Positions 38,483-48,913 of a DNA stretch of 64,000 nt are shown in pieces. The notes under the pieces are model-generated. The model searched no databases. It was not told where the DNA came from and saw only the letters and a list, made by a program, of their open reading frames with translations. Each line of letters opens with the position of its first letter. Position 1 is the stretch's first letter. The translations under genes and the position numbers were made by a program. Origin of the DNA: Parus major (Eukaryota > Chordata > Aves > Passeriformes > Paridae); NCBI RefSeq assembly GCF_001522545.3, contig NC_031773.1:25679685-25743684 (forward strand), in the 5' to 3' direction.

Positions 38483-40609
38483 TTATGACATATTTGTTGG
38501 TACACCTATTACAGTTGCTTTTACTTCCATTGCTGTGCTTTTTTCTTTGCCCATGTCCCAAAGAGTGATTAGAGGAGGATAAAGCTCATTGAGTGAAAAG
38601 GATTGTTTCCTCAGGTAATTCCTTAGATAGCTGTGTCCAATGCCATAGTTCATATCTTGAGAGATGCAGCTGTAGAGATATATCACAGAGATGATTCCCA
38701 AAAGAGCGCCAAGGCAGGCAAGGAATCCTATTATGTTGTTCTTTTCATAGCCTTTCACTTCCAAGTCCAGTCCTTTTGTGGTTACATTGACACATTGTTT
38801 CCTATTCTGAGAATAGATAGTGGGAATGTCTATACAAATTTTGTATTCAGTTGATGGATTAAGATGTGTAAGATTATATACCTTTATATCAGATGGTATT
38901 CGAGCACTCTGTGCAGGCCGGGAGTCTTCAGCTTTCAGAAAGGCTGTCCATCTAACACTGGACTTCAGAATTTTAGAACTTGCTTTCCATGAAACTAAAA
39001 CAGAATTAGATTTTATGTCTTTTATTTTAATATTTAAAGAGTCATTGTGTTCCTGAGGGAAAGAGCCGTCCACTTTAATCATGACTGACTTTAGGTCTGC
39101 CCCAACTAAATTTGTTGCTATACATGTGTATAAGCCACTTTCTCTTTGTGTTACATCACTTATGTCTAACGTTCCTTCAGAATGAATGTAGTACTTATCA
39201 GAGACGGTGTTAGGCAAAAGTTTGTGTCCTGATGGTGTTATCCAGTAGATTTCAGGTTCTGGTTCTGCTGTTGCTCTGCAGTGCAAGGAAATATGGCTGC
39301 CAGCTTTTAAATCCAGTGTAGATGGAAAACTTTCAGGAGCTATCAGGGGAAGACAGATTTCCATCATTTCCCGAAAGTGTATCTGTCTCACATTCTGACC
39401 TTGGAATTCAGGAGGGTCTACACAAAACAGGGACTCCGGCTCCATGAAACGAATGTTTGTTTTATTCATGTTAATCCAGCGGATGACACAATCACACCTA
39501 ATGGGATTGCTGTGTATGCTGACTTCTTTGAGGTTAGGCAGGGACTCCACCGTACTGCGGTACAGGGCACTCAGCGCATTGCTGTTGAGCATGAGCGATT
39601 CCAGCTTGGGAAGTCTGTAGAATGCATTGGGGTGAATGTATGATAATCTGGGGTTGTTGGTTGCTTCTATTTTTCTTAAGTCTGGCAAATTATCAACAGC
39701 AAGACTATCTATAGAAATCAGTTCAGGCATGTTATTAATTCCTAACTCTTTTAGGTGCAGCATGTTGCTAAAATCTCCTCGTCGTATTCTGTTAATGGGA
39801 TTCTTATTCAGATCCAGAAATTTAAGATTTGTAGCCTTCTGAAGAGCAATGTGGGGCACTCTAACAAATCTGTTGTCATAAAAGGAAATGCTTTCTAAAT
39901 TGTCAAGGCCAGCCAAAGCATTATCTGGTATTTCAGTGAGATTTATACCTGCTAAAACTAGGCTGCGCAGATTGCTAAGAGGCTTGAAGTTCATGTCTTC
40001 AATTCTGATTATTGGGTTTTCTCCAATCATGAGAATTTCAAGATTAGGAGTAGCTTCAAACCACTTTCTGTTGATCACTTGCAGACCATTTGAATTGAGA
40101 TGAAGTCTGAGAAGATTACTGAGGCCTATGAAAGCTCCTGGTGCAATCACAGAAAGCAGATTATGATTAATATAAAGCTCTTGTAAATTGTTGAGTCCAG
40201 AGAGACATTCTTCAGGGAGTTCAGTAAGTTTGTTTTCTTCAAGGTACACTGAAAGCAACTGTGGTATCTTTCTAAGAGTAATACTTGTCACTGAGGATAA
40301 ATTGTTCTGAGATAAATCTAGACCAGTTAAATTCACTGGGAAGTCTACTGAGTGCTCAATTTTTGCAATATTATTAGTTTGTAGAAGTAGAACTTGTGTG
40401 TCAGCAGGCAGTGTGGGTGGAAAGTTAAAAAGGCCTAAATCATTACAGTCCACTGTTGGAGCTTCCAGGTAGACAGACCTGGGGGTGAACCATGGTCTGA
40501 TTTCACATATACATGACTCCGGGCAGTCTGCTTTTCTTCCTACAGCTTGTAGTAGAGCAGTGGTAACTAGACCAAGCAGTAAATTAATTTTGAGTTGCAG
40601 GTCCTTCAT
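38483..40609 (-). CDS. LRRN3: Leucine-rich repeat neuronal protein 3 (LRRN3), complete, single coding exon
   Basis: LRRN3 is a type I membrane protein of neurons, one of the LRR-Ig-FN3 adhesion or receptor-like proteins. The ORF has 708 codons, the length I recall for the mammalian protein, and the sequence agrees with it over its whole length. Visible domains: signal peptide about 1-22; cysteine-rich LRRNT from C29 (C29, C33, C35, C55); about 12 leucine-rich repeats from residue 70 to 370; LRRCT with C372, C374, C396 and C419; one Ig domain (C444, W456, Y494-x-C496); one FN3 domain about 524-612; transmembrane helix about 626-648; a 60-residue cytoplasmic tail with tyrosine-based YxxL-type motifs. 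N-glycosylation sequons occur at N93, N103, N223, N382, N522, N579 and N608. The start is supported by the signal peptide directly after it and by A at -3. There is no frameshift or internal stop. LRRN1 and LRRN2 are the paralogues considered; the match to LRRN3 is clearly closer. Confidence 0.97.
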   Translation of the reverse strand: MKDLQLKINLLLGLVTTALLQAVGRKADCPESCICEIRPWFTPRSVYLEAPTVDCNDLGLFNFPPTLPADTQVLLLQTNNIAKIEHSVDFPVNLTGLDLSQNNLSSVTSITLRKIPQLLSVYLEENKLTELPEECLSGLNNLQELYINHNLLSVIAPGAFIGLSNLLRLHLNSNGLQVINRKWFEATPNLEILMIGENPIIRIEDMNFKPLSNLRSLVLAGINLTEIPDNALAGLDNLESISFYDNRFVRVPHIALQKATNLKFLDLNKNPINRIRRGDFSNMLHLKELGINNMPELISIDSLAVDNLPDLRKIEATNNPRLSYIHPNAFYRLPKLESLMLNSNALSALYRSTVESLPNLKEVSIHSNPIRCDCVIRWINMNKTNIRFMEPESLFCVDPPEFQGQNVRQIHFREMMEICLPLIAPESFPSTLDLKAGSHISLHCRATAEPEPEIYWITPSGHKLLPNTVSDKYYIHSEGTLDISDVTQRESGLYTCIATNLVGADLKSVMIKVDGSFPQEHNDSLNIKIKDIKSNSVLVSWKASSKILKSSVRWTAFLKAEDSRPAQSARIPSDIKVYNLTHLNPSTEYKICIDIPTIYSQNRKQCVNVTTKGLDLEVKGYEKNNIIGFLACLGALLGIISVIYLYSCISQDMNYGIGHSYLRNYLRKQSFSLNELYPPLITLWDMGKEKSTAMEVKATVIGVPTNMS

Positions 40610-40744
40610 TTTAGCTCAAATGTTCAGGAAAGTAACAGACCCTTTAGTATTCCACAATTGTGGTCCTGGAATTCAGTATGACCCGGTCAATTAATAAAGC
40701 ACAATCTTGCATTTATCAAATGATGACCGTGAAGGACTTCCTTC
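40610..40744 (-). other. LRRN3: Probable 5' UTR part of the LRRN3 coding exon, with 3' splice site at 40745-40746
   Basis: On the minus strand a pyrimidine-rich stretch ending in TTATCCTCAG, with AG at 40746-40745, precedes the start codon by 135 nt. This is a good 3' splice site. LRRN3 genes commonly have spliced noncoding 5' exons and the whole coding region in one exon, which fits. The splice site is inferred from sequence only; a transcript start inside this stretch cannot be excluded. Confidence 0.4.
40644..40712 (-). other. Upstream ORF (22 codons) before the LRRN3 start
   Basis: An ATG at 40712-40710 opens a 22-codon ORF closed by TAA at 40646-40644. It ends 34 nt before the LRRN3 start and lies in a different frame. 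Its ATG has T at -3, so it is a weak initiation context and ribosomes could scan past it. It would be in the mature mRNA if the 3' splice site at 40745 is used. Whether it is translated is unknown. Confidence 0.4.
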
Positions 40745-42946
40745 CTGAGGATAAGTGATAAATTTGTAACCAACTTGTCCAGTAGTAAGAAGCATTTTGT
40801 GGAAATGAAGGTCACTTTGTCCTTGGTGACATAAAATTGATGAGCTTTGTGAAGATGAAGTATGTATAGATGGTCATAGGAGATTAAACAATTCATTTAT
40901 TTAGTAGTATTAACTTCAAATCCCATGATTGATTAGTGTTTGCAGGAATGACAGAATGACCTAAAATACAAGAAGAGGAAATAATTAGTATAAGGAACTA
41001 TAAAGTTATAAATTAATTTAGCCATCTTTTGCTCTCTACTGTTAATTATTGCAAGTAAGAAAAGAAAATGACTGTGGTGTCTGGAGTATTATAGTGGTAT
41101 CCAGATAGCATAAATTAAGTTAATATAGTAATATGTCTTTAGACTTTTAGCTTGTCATACATCCAGTGGAGCATTGTTCTACAGAAAGATGAAGATCCAC
41201 AGAGTATAAAGCAAAATACATCAGTGAGATTTTTTTTCCTACATATTTTATCCTCCTTTAAAATATTTTCTTTTCTCTTTCAGTTATCACTAGAACCAGA
41301 CTAATTTCTGTTGGCTTTGAAAATGTAAACACTGAGAAAAATCCTACAGAGCATGAATATTTAACTTTTTTTACATAAAGTTTTTAACTATAAAAAAAGT
41401 AATTTATGTATAATCAAAGGGAAATAGAATGGTTGGATTAATAGACATTCCTAATGACATTCTTAGGCAAGTCTGTGAGATATTTATACAGAAATATATG
41501 AAATTGAAAGTCCACAGGTTTTATATTTAATACTTTTTGTAGCTGCTGTTTAGAAAGAAAACTTTTTTCTTTTATGTTTTATTTAGAAAGAGATATGTAC
41601 CTTATAATAAATAGCTTGTCATCTTGGAAAATTCAGGCTAATCACTGGCTTTCTTATTCTGGCTTCAATAACCTCAATTGCAAGGAATATTAGCAAAAAA
41701 AGTGTCTTCACAGTGATAAGGAAAAAAAATTACCCTAGCGATTGCTTCTTTGCTCTGTAGCTCTGCAAAAATCTGAAATCTGTAGACTGCCTTCAAGTCC
41801 CAAATTATAGTAAAGACTGAAACATTGTGGCATCAATGCCACTTATGGCATCAAATGTGTGCTTCCCAGATTTTTGGTATGTACTTTCTTTTTGTGGAGT
41901 AAGATAAATCTGAGTGTACATTTTGTTCCAATGCATGTAATACAAATGTTTCTGTGTTTTCCTATATAAAGTAGCACACATTCACTGCTTAATTTACTTC
42001 AGAATAGACATTACACTTCACCCAGACTTTGTTTCTGAAGACTGTTGTGCAATATCATTTATGCCCCTTCTCCCCTTGCCTTTAGTGTTAAAATTCACAT
42101 TGACATTTTACAAACCGTAAGATCAATGATTAATTGACCTTGATAAATAACTTTGAAGGGGTTGCTGGTATAGATAGACAGAATTGCAAAAGTTAAGTGT
42201 CAAGCATTTGGATTTTAGGTGTCCTTTCCAGGTCCGGGAGGATTTGGCATAGTGACCATCTATGCATTCTGTAACAGTTCAGAGGAAAGGTGTTGGACTG
42301 TGTAAGGTAATAGGAGCATTGGGCCAATTTGAAGTACATTTGGCAAGTCTTTGAGGCTATTCTTTATGTTATGTCCATTTAAGGACATTTAATATTTTAT
42401 TTTAACATGTAATTTTATTAATAGAGTGAACAGACAATGTGTGACATAAACATACAGAAAACATTCTGCTGTTTTGAGGATCAATAGTATGTTTTTATGC
42501 ACATGGCCCAGTTTATACTAAAATACTAAGACATACTGACGGAAATAGTAAGAATATAATCTGTTCCTATGTTCTGGGAAATGAGATGAGCTTGAGGCTT
42601 GCAGAAAAATAAAGATTTGTGTTGAAAAGTTAATGCCTGCAACTTGCACTTAATTTTGCCACCAGGAGGCAAGGTGATACCCCTATGTAGGAATTCTGTC
42701 ACATTTACCAAAAATCAGTAGAAATCATTCTATGCCAAATGCACAGATGAAATTTCCTGTGTAAAGGGAAAAGAGGATGGCCATGTGGGGGAGAATTTTT
42801 TTGTCATGTTCTTGGTATATATTCTTGAAGCACATTTCATACTGACTATTGTATTCTCAATTGGATTGTATATTAAAAATGTGTTTTTAGCATGACAAAT
42901 ACAAAATGTATGCTTCAAATAATTGAAAGATCATTGAAAATCTTAC
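40745..42946 (-). other. Putative LRRN3 intron preceding the coding exon
   Basis: The stretch between the candidate 5' splice site at 42946 and the 3' splice site at 40745 is A+T-rich with no coding or repeat signal. It exists as an intron only if the exon proposed at 42947-43131 is real. Confidence 0.27.
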
Positions 42947-43131
42947 CTGAATTGTAAATTAATTGAGACTCAATAGACTGCTACTTCAGATATCTTATCA
43001 CAGCCTTTTGATCCCACTATGATGCTCAGGGACTTCCGCTCAGTAGAGGTACTTGTGAAAGCATTCTGGGGAAGCATAACAATATAGCTGACCTGCTTTT
43101 CTGTCCCTCTTTGGAAATCTGCTATTGGCCA
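42947..43131 (-). other. Candidate noncoding 5' exon of LRRN3
   Basis: On the minus strand a 3' splice site (TATGTTTCACAG, AG at 43133-43132) and a strong 5' splice site (TTCAG then GTAAGA, cut after 42947) bracket 185 nt that is less A+T-rich than its flanks. Splicing to the site at 40745 would remove an intron of about 2.2 kb. A CCAAT motif (GGCCAATAGC) sits at its upstream edge, so this could instead be the first exon next to a promoter. Only splice-site quality and position support it; there is no coding signal. Confidence 0.27.
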
Positions 43132-44044
43132 CTGTGAAACATAAAATATGGATCAAGATGGAGTTTTCATGTGTGTCCCAGGCACCTGAGAGGCTGTACC
43201 ATTTAAAGTACATAAACTACATTTTCATGCACTTTTGAGCCAACATACTCCTGTATTTGCATTTATACTCCTGATTTTATATTCTAGTTTTTACGGGATT
43301 CTCAAACCAAAAGCAAGGGCACCAGTGGATATTTCCATGCCATATATATCAGATAGGCTTTCTGCAAAAGGCAGCAGAAAAAAGAGCTGACATCCAGGTT
43401 GAAATTCTGCTTCGTTATGATTTAATCTGATGTCCTTTCTCTTTCTGGTGAATGCTTTAGCTAATAAGTCACCAGCTCAAGCTCATATGGTGTTCTAGCA
43501 TAAATCTTTCTTATTTCTTCTGTTAAAGTCTTCTGTCTTGTGTAAAATATTCACTGAGGTTGAGTGGCCTGAATAACAGATTGTAGAACAGTTTTGACAC
43601 TTCCAGCCTGCAGCCATCATTCCAAAACACAGTTTCAATTGAGAAATATCTTTTGTTTAAATAATGGCTTATCTATGTATTGTTTTATGTAAAAATTATT
43701 TGTTTTTAACTGTCATGCAAGGTGTGGAATAAAATAACGTTTCTGGAGTAGAATGGAAATCCATGGTGGCATATAATCGAATGGAGATCATACAATCATA
43801 GAATAGAATATTCTAAATCATATGACAGTAGTACTCTTCACACAACAGAGTACATAAAAAGTGATACATTACAACAGCAAAAATTGTATATTATTCTTTG
43901 AGCAGCAAAAATCACTTGTTGGTCTTTTGTTTATAACAGTATTCTAGTGTGAGTCCAATATAGATCTTGACAAGAATATAAGAAAACATGGATTGCTGAT
44001 GTAAGCTGTCCAGTCCTACTTGAAGTGATCAAAGCTCCGAATCA

Positions 44045-44069
44045 AGTTAAGCAGTACAACTGCTTAACT
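44045..44069. repeat. Perfect hairpin, 11-bp stem and 3-nt loop
   Basis: AGTTAAGCAGT (44045-44055), loop ACA, then ACTGCTTAACT (44059-44069). The arm core TGCTTAACT recurs in the hairpin at 54003-54026. Confidence 0.93.
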
Positions 44070-46270
44070 GGTTGCATTGATTATGTGAGTGTGTCTGTGT
44101 GTCTGTAGCTAATTTCCAACTTCGAGATGTCTTCAAGTAATTTTGAAGTGAAAAGTGAGCTGTTATTCACTGTAATAAAATAAACCTCATGTAAATTGCA
44201 CTCAGCAGCATAAACTGTATCTGAAGTTCAGTTTCCTTGAAGAATATGGTGTCACAGAGATAAGCATTTGTATTGGAAAAAAAAAGCGTTTAACTTTGTG
44301 TTACTTTCAACTTCTGGAATGCATTGATTCCTTTTCTTCATTAATGTACTAGTAATAGTAAGTACTGAATAAAAATTGAACATAAATGCTCTTAATAGCA
44401 GTGATTTTCAGGGTTTTTTTAAGGTGTTCTGGTGCTTTAAAGATGAGTGCTTTGTACCATCTAGTTTGATGTGAAAATTTTGTATTTTGAATGTACAGTT
44501 TTAAAGGTACCAATATAAGAACACAGAGAACCTGAAAGTTATTTGTTCTGTTTCTTTGAGTAGTATTTAAAGTAACTGAGGTTTAAATACAAAGGTTTCT
44601 GTGCCAACAAACCATTTTCTTTCTTGTTTTAAAAAACAAATTCTTCCAATAATAGAAGTATGTCAGCATTAACTCTTTGTTGTGGATTTTGGTGACATCT
44701 CAAGATTATTATTGTGATGTTCTAAGTGATTCTTAGAACTTGTAACTTAGAACTGCTCCTAGAACTTTCTCACAGTAGAGAAGCTTGTACAGGTAAGGCT
44801 CCACAGCAGATTATCACCAGTAAGCTGAGGTGTGGGGTAGATGTTTCCACACAAGCAGCAGGAAGATGTGTGCATTGTAGTTTTGGAGTCTTTGATGTAA
44901 ATCTTTACCCAGATGCGTTTATAAATCTTTGTGTGCACTCTGATTGTACTTGAATTTCCTCATGCAGATATAACAGTATGGTTTGCTTCCTAATGTCTGC
45001 CAATAAAAAGCCTAAATATTTTATATCTATAAATTAGTATTCCTTACTAGTGCTTCAGGAGGTTTTTTTTTTATTGTTTTCATGTACTAGAACTTAAGGA
45101 CTAAGACTGTTTAAATCTTTGTGAATAGATGATTTGCTTTTTTGCTGAAGGTTCATCCCTATTGCTACCCATACTTGGCGTCTTACTAAACGTGGTGTGT
45201 CTCTTGCTTTTAAGGTATTAATCTCTTGCTTTTAGAAGAATGTACTCTGATGTGTATGACTTTTTGAAGCCTAATTATTTATTGTGTAAACAATGATTGT
45301 TATGTCTAAATTAGTTTTCTTAGATTTACTGCTATTGACAGCTGGAGACTTGATTTACAAGAGGGTATCATTTTTTGAGCTGGAAAAGACATTCAGTGAA
45401 TGAATAAACTGAGCAACATTTCTCATCACTGGAGCAACAGACAGTTAAGAACCAAGTCAGAGTGGGCAGAAAGGAAAAGAAACACGTCAGGTTTTGGCAA
45501 TCGTTCTTTTCCATTTCAGCAGTTAGAGACACAGTGATAAAAACTAAAAATGCAGCAGTTACAGTGCAATGTGCCCTGCTGGCAATAAGGCAAACAGTGC
45601 ACTTCACAAGGACCAATTTAGAGGTGGCAAGCATTTTGAAAACACAGCTGTTCATACAAAGCTACCTTTCAAACACATCAACTGGAAGAGCACTTCTCAA
45701 TTCTTGTCATTATAATCACTTTGAGCAGTTCTATGGACAGAAATCTGGAAATGTCAATAACCAAAAATTAGGCATCAGACATTCCATAACTTACTTGATT
45801 TTGGTTACGGCACAGAGGGCTTTTTTTTGTTTTTTAAATGTTGGTTATGGAAATATACAGACTGAAATTCAAACAATTAATAGATTTCTGATAATTTTAT
45901 AAGACATTTTTTCCTGGTTTGTTTCATGGTCAAAACTAACAAAAAATTGCTTCCTTGGGGAATTTGTTATTATTCTATAATTAAGAAAAGGATGCAACAT
46001 CTTAGATATTTTACATATTTCATTAAAGTACAAAAAGTTAATATAATAGACATAATAGATTTTAATAACAAAACTGGTCTTGAAATAATATTTATAGAAG
46101 TAAGCTATAGTAGCTGTTCTGAGAGGATTCCTGAAAATTATATAGGCACTGTAAAAATGGGAAGCATTTCTGCTAGCCTATGCAGTCTTGCTTTCATTCC
46201 AGTCTCTGGAGCAAAGTGTTTCATTCTGTTTCTCTTTACAAATACAAATTAACAGTTCACTATCTTATGC

Positions 46271-46314
46271 TCTTAATATTTTATATTCCTACATAGGAAT
46301 ATAAAATATTAAGA
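46271..46314. repeat. Near-perfect 44-bp palindrome
   Basis: The left arm ending TTTTATATTCCTA (46271-46291) is exactly reverse-complementary to the right arm starting TAGGAATATAAAA (46294-46314): 21 bp per arm with a 2-nt centre (CA). It is very A+T-rich and could extrude as a cruciform or fold as RNA. No family was recognised and no direct flanking repeat was seen. Confidence 0.97.
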
Positions 46315-47187
46315 TGTAGCTAAGAAATAGCCTTGCGCTGAAAGAAAAATGATTTTCTAGAAATTTGGTGTTTCTGAGGTGTTCATCTTGGGCAGCTGAG
46401 AGTGCTAAATGTCTTAGTTTGAAAATCTCAAAAGTGAATACCTGAAGTATTTGGACATTTGTGAAAAATTTGGGTAGGGCTCTCTGCTGGGACATTGACT
46501 AGTTTTGGAAATTGACTTTACTTTTTTTCTAATGATTACTTTTAGAACTTCAGGCTGGCCCTGAATAGCATTACATGCAAGATGTAAAAGAAATGGCAAA
46601 GCTGATATTTAACCCTAGTAGCAATTGGAACTATCTGAATAATTATTTCAGCATATGTATTTATATTTGTTTTGTGAACTTGTTATGCCTCCTTTTAATT
46701 TTTCCCCTTAAGTGGAATAAATTTGCCGGAGGAAAAGCCACAGTCTTGGAATGTTTAATATGCCTGTAAAACAGGACACATTCTCATACCTTAGTCCATT
46801 TCAAGAATGACAAGGTTTTATAAATCATGACTTCTTTTTATATCAATGGACATTGTATGATTTGTAGATCAAAGTAACCTACAAATGCAGATAGAGTCAG
46901 AAAAATATTATGATCAGCTACATTTACATGAGACTTAACCTTTCTCACTAATCGAATCTGGTTTACTATTCTGCTGTTCTTGTTTACCATCTCTTAATGG
47001 AGTTTAGCAGGTATCAGAAGAATTATCACCACATTAAGATCTTAGTATAGTTCTTATTCCTGTATCAATCAAAAATTACATTCCAGTGTTTTGAAAAGAA
47101 TTGCAATATATTAAATCTTACAGCTTAGAAATCACAGTATTCAAAGTAGATGTGATGAAATAAAAAAGTTAAATGGAATCCAAAGGA

Positions 47188-47226
47188 ATATGTATATATA
47201 TTATATATATATATATTATTGTATAT
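47188..47226. repeat. (TA)n microsatellite, interrupted
   Basis: TA units broken by ATTAT twice. It is partly self-complementary. Confidence 0.9.
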
Positions 47227-48893
47227 GCTCTTCTAGAATAACTTTTCAGTGGATATCAATGAACATTTAGTAAAACATCTTTTAAAAAATGGAGGATGGA
47301 AAATGGAAAATATTATGATGTTTACTAGCCTGTTTTAAATGGAATTACCATCATTGACCATGACAACTTTGGGAGTACCTGTATTTGCAGTAAGATGTTT
47401 GTCAATCAGAACAAAAAAGCTTAATGGAAATACCATTTTTGTTACCATTATTAAAATGGCGTCAGCTGCATCATTGTGCATTGGAGCTAAAGCTGTGGAT
47501 CAGGACATCACCTTTTGTGTTCACTTGCTGCTAAACAAAACCATGGTCTTTACTCCATGGAGTTTAAAAATTAAAGGCAAGGAAAGAGACAACTGATGAT
47601 TCAGACAGATAAGAGAAAAAAGTCACTGTGGCAATCTCTGAATTTCCTTGGATTTATTCTTCTCATTTAGCTCTAGTCTAGTAGGTTACTATCATGATCC
47701 TGCACTACTATTCTAGTCTTTAATTTTAGATTTTCTTTCTACTGTTCTGTCTTTCATGTCCTTTTAACTTTTAATCATACACTACCTAGCCATTGAATAC
47801 ATCTCTGCTTTTTACAAATGTCACAGCAAAAGATGACAAGAAGTTATTTTGATTCCACAAATTAATTAATTATTTCAGCAATTACAGTTGCCACCTATTT
47901 TTTTACTTCTCTTAATATAAAGTACACAATTTTTTTAAAATTTTTTTTTTTAGTGAACAGGGATTTTAGAAAATTGTATTTATATGACAAGAGAATGAAT
48001 TTCAGTGGAAGCCACACATTTCTTTACCATTTGAATTTTAACTTGCCATTTATGTTCTAATTTTAAAACAGCTTTACAAATCCTCTTGCAATATATTCAG
48101 TGTGTGTCCATTAAACTATGTATAATTTTATGTACTTTGATGAGGAAAAATAAACTTAAAAAAGAATCTGAACTTTTTTTTAATTTTATTTCTTCTTCCT
48201 GAATCAGATAGTGCATGTATAATTCTGATGTTTTTATATAGAGATGTAACACATCACTAGTATACATATATACTTCTAGTTGTCAGAGAATACAGACTAA
48301 AATGTTACAAATAACTCTTCAAAACACTTAGATCCTTGGTATCCTTGCTGTAGTTCTTAGCCTTAGACAGATTTCACTGTGAGACTTATTTATCGTTGCC
48401 GTTATCAAGCAACAAAAAGGATGGCTGCAACATAGGAAAGTAATATGTTAGTTTAATTTCGATTTATTCGTATACGTTCAGCTTCATTTTGACAGTTGTC
48501 ATGCTAGCAGTGGAGAAGCACATATTGGCAGTTACCTAGGCACATAGTTGGCAAGAGAGCAGTCACGTTCTGGATGTGGGTGCATGTACCCAGCTACCAG
48601 ATGCTTCTAGCAGATGGCCAGAACTAAAGATTTCGGGCCAGTTTTGGCTTGATTTTCTAGAAAGCTACCATATAGATTCTGCAAGTCTGTAGTAGATTTG
48701 ACTAGTAAAAAAGCCTAGCCAAAATCCAGCAAAGCTACTGGCAAAATCTGCATATGTTTTTCCTCTGGGGCTCCTAAAATGTAAATACTAAATATGCCTA
48801 AACCATAGAAATAGGTGTGTTCAGATATCTGTAATAAAGACAGAAACAGGTAGTGGCATACTTACCACATGATATTTTCCTTGGAAATTGGTT

Positions 48894-48913
48894 GTTTTGT
48901 TTTGTTTTGTTTT
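48894..48913. repeat. (GTTTT)4 microsatellite
   Basis: Four perfect GTTTT units. Confidence 0.95.

Noticed and set aside
38633..40694. Several plus-strand reading frames over LRRN3
   Set aside because: Shadows of the conserved LRRN3 coding sequence.
43783..43815. Possible trace of a CR1 or SINE 3' tail (ATCATAGAATA then GAATATTCTAAAT)
   Set aside because: Only about 30 bp resemble the terminal motif and nothing further matches; too little to call.
45462..45902. 146-codon plus-strand reading frame, with a 95-codon frame opposite it
   Set aside because: No recognised domain, no coding-like composition, and no supporting splice or promoter context. A frame of this length can occur by chance in 64 kb.
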